A DNA stretch of 64,000 nt from the NCBI GenBank assembly GCA_947475095.1, contig CANJLG010000001.1:95777-159776 (forward strand). The letters are read 5' to 3'. Each line of letters opens with the position of its first letter. The stretch's first letter is position 1. A model generated the notes under the pieces. That model searched no databases. It worked only from the letters and a program-made list of their open reading frames with translations, and was not told the DNA's origin. Source of the DNA: Flavobacteriales bacterium. Lineage in GTDB: Bacteria > Bacteroidota > Bacteroidia > Flavobacteriales_D > Crocinitomicaceae. Positions 59,582-64,000 of the stretch are shown here, in pieces. The position numbers were made by a program, and so were the translations under genes.

Positions 59582-62500
59582 CTACCTTAATAAATTAACA
59601 TGTCCCATTATAATAAGCATTTCTTCTTTATCTTGGAGTTTAATGTTTACCTTATAACTATATGTTCCAGAAGGACAGTCTAAACCTTCTATTCCATAAG
59701 AACCATCCCACCCCGCATAAGGGTTATGAGATTCAAAAAGAAGCTCGCCCCAACGGTTATAAATCAACATTTCAAACCCATCAATAGAGAACCCAGCCGT
59801 AAATACCGGCTTAAATACCTGATTATACTTGTCACCATCAGGCGTAAAGGTGTTGGGAATGTAATAGATTTCGCCCAAATTAGCAGGGATTTCTATTGAT
59901 ATACTGTCCATGCACCCCATAGATGTCGAGGCTAATAAAGTAATGGTTTCACCACTAGTAATACCTTGAAAGTAATGGTTTGGATTTTCCTCGTTGGATA
60001 AACTTCCATCGCCAAAATTCCAAATATAACCGCTTGCTCCAATGCTTGTATTTATAAAACTCAATGTTTGGTTGTTCTGTGAAAATGATCCAGGAGAAGT
60101 GTAAAAGTTAGCAACGGGATAATTTTGAACGCAAATTAAAGATGCAGAGGTTGTTGAATTGGAACAACCATTTAAGGTGGCAGTTAAGGTCACGTCGTAA
60201 CACCCTCCATTTACAAAAGTCATCTGTGGATTTGCGCCAATTTGAGATCCGGCACCAGTTGAGGTCCATGCGTAAGTGGCATTTTGACCTATGGTGTCTG
60301 CTAAAAGGCTCACCGTAACAGGAACACAGCCACTCGTGTTATTTACACTGAATGATGCAAGAGGCAAGGGTAAAACAATGATAGAGGCGCTTACAGCATT
60401 TCCAACACAGCCATTTGCTGTATAAGTTAAATTGTAAACAGACGTGCTACTAGGCGTCTCAGTAATGGTTGCTGAGGTTCCGCCCTGAGACCAAGCAAAA
60501 TTTCCTCCTGCTGGATTGACAATAGCACTCAATGTTCCAGGCTGCCCTTGGCAAATCGTCATATCAGCCACGCTTACTATTGGAAGCGGATTTACTGTTA
60601 CCGTTCCGGTTGCCTGAGCACTCGTGCACCCATTAAGGGTATATGTTGCTGTGTAACTAGTAGTTTGGGTTGGGAACACTGTTAAATTCGGACCGGTCTG
60701 ATTCAGCGAGATCCAATTGTAAACACCATTAGCTAAATTAGCTTGAGCCACAATAGCAGTTGTATCTCCAAAACATATACTGGAACTTGTAACGCTTAAT
60801 GCTGGAGTCGGATTAACGGTAACAGTGATGTCCTCCGTTGCAGTACATCCATTCCATGTGTACAAGACACTATACATAGTTGTGCTTGTAGGTGAAACAG
60901 TTAGATTTGGTGTGGTTTGGCCATTGGTCCAAATTACTTGCCCACCCGTAGGGTAATAAACTGGTGTGATAAGAACAGACTGTCCGGAACAAATGGTTGT
61001 ATCTATTCCAGTAACCAAAGGAACAGGAGCCACTGTTAATACTACAGTTGAGGAATCTAAGCAGCCATTTGCGGCCGTAACCACTACGGTAAAACTTCCC
61101 GCTTGACTTATGCTTTGGGCAGCATTCGTCCCCAAACCATTATTCCACTGATAAGTCCCTCCGCCTGTAGCTAATAAATTAATAGACGAAGCATTGCAAT
61201 CAATGATGGTGGTTCCTGTAGAATTGGTAATTCCTGAAGTTGGTGGTGTTATATTTTGTGTAATAACAATTGATTGAGAAACAGCGCAGCCATTAGGGTC
61301 AATCATATTTACGGTATAAGAACCTGGAATCGTAATCACATTATTAGCCGTATTTGGTGTTTGACCACCTGTCCAAGTATACGTAACGCCCCCCGTTGCT
61401 TGCAAGCTAATAGCAGGGGTAGTACAAGTCAGCACATTGGTTCCCGTTGAATTATTTATTTGAACCGGAACAGTACTCAAGGTAATAGCCACTACGCCGA
61501 CTGCATTGGCGGTACAGCCATTAGCATCGGTCACTGTCACAGTGTAGTTACCCGCCTGGAGATTGGTTATGTTCTGGGTTGTAGCTTGATTACTCCAGCT
61601 GTAGGTGTAAGGAGAAACCCCACCCGCTGGACTAGAATTTATAGAGCCTGTGCCATTTAAGCACAAGATGTTTTGAACAGTTGTTGAAATAGATACTGCA
61701 GTAGCAGGCTGCGTGATAGTGATACTTAGTGTGGCAGTACAACCGTTGGCATCGGTAACTGTTACGGTATACACCCCTGCAATTAAGTTTGAAGGATCTT
61801 GAGCCGTTGTATTATTAGACCAAGCGTATGTATATGGAGCGGTACCGCCAGCAACTGTTAAATTGATAGCTCCAGTGTTGTTTCCAAAGCACAATACATT
61901 CACCTGAGTACTGGATAAAGATAGGCCCGATTGTGGTTGAGTAATGATAACGCTTGTTGTATCTATACAACCATTCGCATCTGTTACAACTACTGTATAG
62001 GTTCCAGCTATTAAATTAAGTAGGTCCTGAATCGTTGAATTGTTTGACCATGCATACGTATAACCAGGTGTACCCCCCGATGGGCTAAGGTCGATTGATC
62101 CCGTATTATTTCCAAAACACAACACATTAACCTGTGTCGTTGCTAAGCTCAGAGGAGCTTGAGGTTGCGTGATTGTGGCGCTTATTGTTGTTGTGCAACC
62201 ATTCGCATCTGTCACAACTACTGTATAGGTACCAGCTGGAACGCCAATAGCACTTTGAGCTGTTGATCCTCCTGTCCAAACATAAGTATAGGGAGCGGTT
62301 CCACCTGTTGGGGTCATGTTTACACTTCCCGTGCTGCCACCAAAACAAGCAATCATTACCTGAGTAGTCGTTGCTACTAAGGCAGAGGCTGGTTGAGTGA
62401 TTGTAACCGTTGCTGTTGCGGTGCAACCATTGGCATCGGTAACTGTTACGGTATATGCCCCCGCAATTAAGTTTGAAGGGTCTTGAGCCGTTGTATTATT

Positions 62501-64000
62501 AGACCAAGCGTAAGTATATGGTCCGGTACCACCAGTAACTGTTAAATCAATAGATCCTGTGTTGTTTCCAAAGCACAATACATTCACTTGAGTATTCGAA
62601 AGGATTAAACCCGCCTGTGGCTGTGTAATTGTAATTGAAACCGGTGCTGAAACACATCCATTAGTGCTCGTCGCAGTGTAAGTATAAGTTCCTGGTGATA
62701 AGTTTTGGGTTGGAGATCCTCCATAAGTATAAGGGGCATTCGCGCCAGTGGCATTTAATACAACAGATCCAGATCCCCCAAAACAAAGCACATTACTTGG
62801 GGTCGCCGTTAAAATTGGTTGAGGATATACCGTAAATTGTGCTGTTGTGCTGCAGCCATTGCTGGCATTATAAGTAATGGTTGACGTTCCTGCAGAAACG
62901 CCTGCAACCAATCCATTTGAAGAAATGGTAGCTACCCCGATATTCGAACTAGACCATGTTCCTGGCGCTACTACGTTTGCCAACTGGGCGTTTAATCCTA
63001 AACATGCCGTTAGGTTTCCGGTAATAGGTTGCAGTGGATTTACTGTCACAGTGCCCGTGCCCGAAACAGATGGGCAGCCAGTAACTAAATAACTGGCAGT
63101 ATAGGTAGTAGTGGTCGTTGGCGTAACTGAAATGCTACTGCCTGTATTACCGCCTGGCGACCATGTAAAAGTGCCATTTGGAACCGTGGATGTAGCCGTT
63201 AAATTCGCAACTTGCCCTGCGCATACCGTCACACTGTTAACACTAACAACAGGAATTGGGTTAATAGTAACAGTAACAGTGGTTAATGGCGACACACAAT
63301 TTTGGGCACTTGCTGCTTGTAAATAATATACCGATGACGTTTGCAAGGTTGGGGTAGTATAACTTGCTGTAGTCGCCAATTGGCCTGTGCCATTAGGGTT
63401 TGAAAACCAACTATAACTATTGTTTTGTCCACCTGAAGCTGTTAATGTAGTTGAGCCCGGACCACACAAGCTTACATTACTTGCAATTGGTGCTAATGGA
63501 TTTGAGTTAACTGTAACTGTTCCTGTCGCAGTTGTTGTGGGGCAGCCCGAAGTAGTGTAAGAAGCAGTATATTGTGTTGTCGTCGTGGGATTTACCACAA
63601 TGGAAGTTCCTGTAGCGCCCCCTGGGGACCAAGTAAATGTTCCACCTTGAATAGAAGATGTGGCTGTTAAAGTAGCTGATTGGCCCGCACAAATTGTGGA
63701 GTTGTTTACGCTTAAAATTGGCGCTGGATTAATCGTAATCGTAACAGGAACCAATAAAGAGGGACATCCTGCGCCTGACCAACTAATGGTTAATTCTCCG
63801 TTACCTGTTCTTACGCCAGAAGTAACAATAATATTAGATACAAGAGTTGCTAAAGCATAAGATGAACCTCCGCCACCACCGCCGTAACTACCACCGCCGC
63901 CGCCATAATATCCACCACCGCCGCCGCCGCCATATGTAGTTCCTCCATTTCCTCCTTGCCCCAAGCTTCCGGTCTGTCCCAAACCACCTAAATTGATTCC
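59582..64000 (-). CDS. Giant T9SS type-B adhesin: Gly-rich region, Ig-like modules, SprB-like tandem repeats, PKD domain; N-terminus beyond window
   Basis: Open through the window edge (upstream GINLGGLGQTGS); GGGGGGYYGGGGGSYGGGGGGSS; repeated LCFGNNTGSIDL...GGTxPYTYAWSNNTT...TVTVTDANGC; C-terminal YIPNTFTPDGDKYNQVFKPVF...GHVNLLR. Confidence 0.92.
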   Translation of the reverse strand, partial: GINLGGLGQTGSLGQGGNGGTTYGGGGGGGYYGGGGGSYGGGGGGSSYALATLVSNIIVTSGVRTGNGELTISWSGAGCPSLLVPVTITINPAPILSVNNSTICAGQSATLTATSSIQGGTFTWSPGGATGTSIVVNPTTTTQYTASYTTSGCPTTTATGTVTVNSNPLAPIASNVSLCGPGSTTLTASGGQNNSYSWFSNPNGTGQLATTASYTTPTLQTSSVYYLQAASAQNCVSPLTTVTVTINPIPVVSVNSVTVCAGQVANLTATSTVPNGTFTWSPGGNTGSSISVTPTTTTTYTASYLVTGCPSVSGTGTVTVNPLQPITGNLTACLGLNAQLANVVAPGTWSSSNIGVATISSNGLVAGVSAGTSTITYNASNGCSTTAQFTVYPQPILTATPSNVLCFGGSGSVVLNATGANAPYTYGGSPTQNLSPGTYTYTATSTNGCVSAPVSITITQPQAGLILSNTQVNVLCFGNNTGSIDLTVTGGTGPYTYAWSNNTTAQDPSNLIAGAYTVTVTDANGCTATATVTITQPASALVATTTQVMIACFGGSTGSVNMTPTGGTAPYTYVWTGGSTAQSAIGVPAGTYTVVVTDANGCTTTISATITQPQAPLSLATTQVNVLCFGNNTGSIDLSPSGGTPGYTYAWSNNSTIQDLLNLIAGTYTVVVTDANGCIDTTSVIITQPQSGLSLSSTQVNVLCFGNNTGAINLTVAGGTAPYTYAWSNNTTAQDPSNLIAGVYTVTVTDANGCTATLSITITQPATAVSISTTVQNILCLNGTGSINSSPAGGVSPYTYSWSNQATTQNITNLQAGNYTVTVTDANGCTANAVGVVAITLSTVPVQINNSTGTNVLTCTTPAISLQATGGVTYTWTGGQTPNTANNVITIPGSYTVNMIDPNGCAVSQSIVITQNITPPTSGITNSTGTTIIDCNASSINLLATGGGTYQWNNGLGTNAAQSISQAGSFTVVVTAANGCLDSSTVVLTVAPVPLVTGIDTTICSGQSVLITPVYYPTGGQVIWTNGQTTPNLTVSPTSTTMYSVLYTWNGCTATEDITVTVNPTPALSVTSSSICFGDTTAIVAQANLANGVYNWISLNQTGPNLTVFPTQTTSYTATYTLNGCTSAQATGTVTVNPLPIVSVADMTICQGQPGTLSAIVNPAGGNFAWSQGGTSATITETPSSTSVYNLTYTANGCVGNAVSASIIVLPLPLASFSVNNTSGCVPVTVSLLADTIGQNATYAWTSTGAGSQIGANPQMTFVNGGCYDVTLTATLNGCSNSTTSASLICVQNYPVANFYTSPGSFSQNNQTLSFINTSIGASGYIWNFGDGSLSNEENPNHYFQGITSGETITLLASTSMGCMDSISIEIPANLGEIYYIPNTFTPDGDKYNQVFKPVFTAGFSIDGFEMLIYNRWGELLFESHNPYAGWDGSYGIEGLDCPSGTYSYKVNIKLQDKEEMLIIMGHVNLLR
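61480..62830 (-). repeat. Tandem SprB-like repeats (about 76 aa / 228 bp period, five clear units plus a degenerate one)
   Basis: Units beginning ITQPxxxLxLxxTQVNVLCFGNNTGSI and ending TVTVTDANGCT, read directly in the translation. Confidence 0.88.

Noticed and set aside
62127-62426. Antisense/alternate-frame ORF within the SprB-like repeats (Cys/Asn/Ser-rich)
   Set aside because: Frame artefact of repetitive coding DNA.
61460-62830. Regular ~228-bp repeats considered as a CRISPR array or mobile repeat
   Set aside because: The period is far too long for CRISPR, the units are in-frame and encode SprB-like protein repeats, and no cas genes are nearby.

Overview
This 64-kb window looks like chromosomal DNA from a Bacteroidetes/Flavobacteriales-type bacterium. 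The evidence is T9SS C-terminal sorting domains, SprB-like repeats, TAnnTTTG-type promoters and an atpDC pair away from other ATP synthase genes; the taxonomy is inference. Most genes are housekeeping: fumC (partial), an exbB-exbD-exbD-tonB operon, nhaD, murI, bamA with two skp/ompH genes, uppS, atpDC, rbfA, lepA, hflX, hemD, serS and dut. There is one tRNA-Arg(UCG). Six large T9SS cargo proteins (three type-A, three type-B) are spread through the window. No CRISPR array, transposase, prophage, integrase or recognisable defence island was found. The observations most worth a second look are: a FtsX/LolE-like permease whose conserved N-terminus requires an ATT (or ATA) start codon; a response regulator with a conserved receiver Asp replaced by Tyr; predicted leaderless transcripts for lepA and an ABC exporter; a coupled cyanophycinase/isoaspartyl peptidase pair without a synthetase in the window; a PstS-like lipoprotein inside a TonB/ExbBD operon; an orphan protein coupled to a T9SS metalloprotease; and near-identical SprB repeats in tandem paralogous type-B adhesins. 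I saw no clear candidate for a wholly new multi-gene system. All calls come from reading sequence only; no database searches were run.
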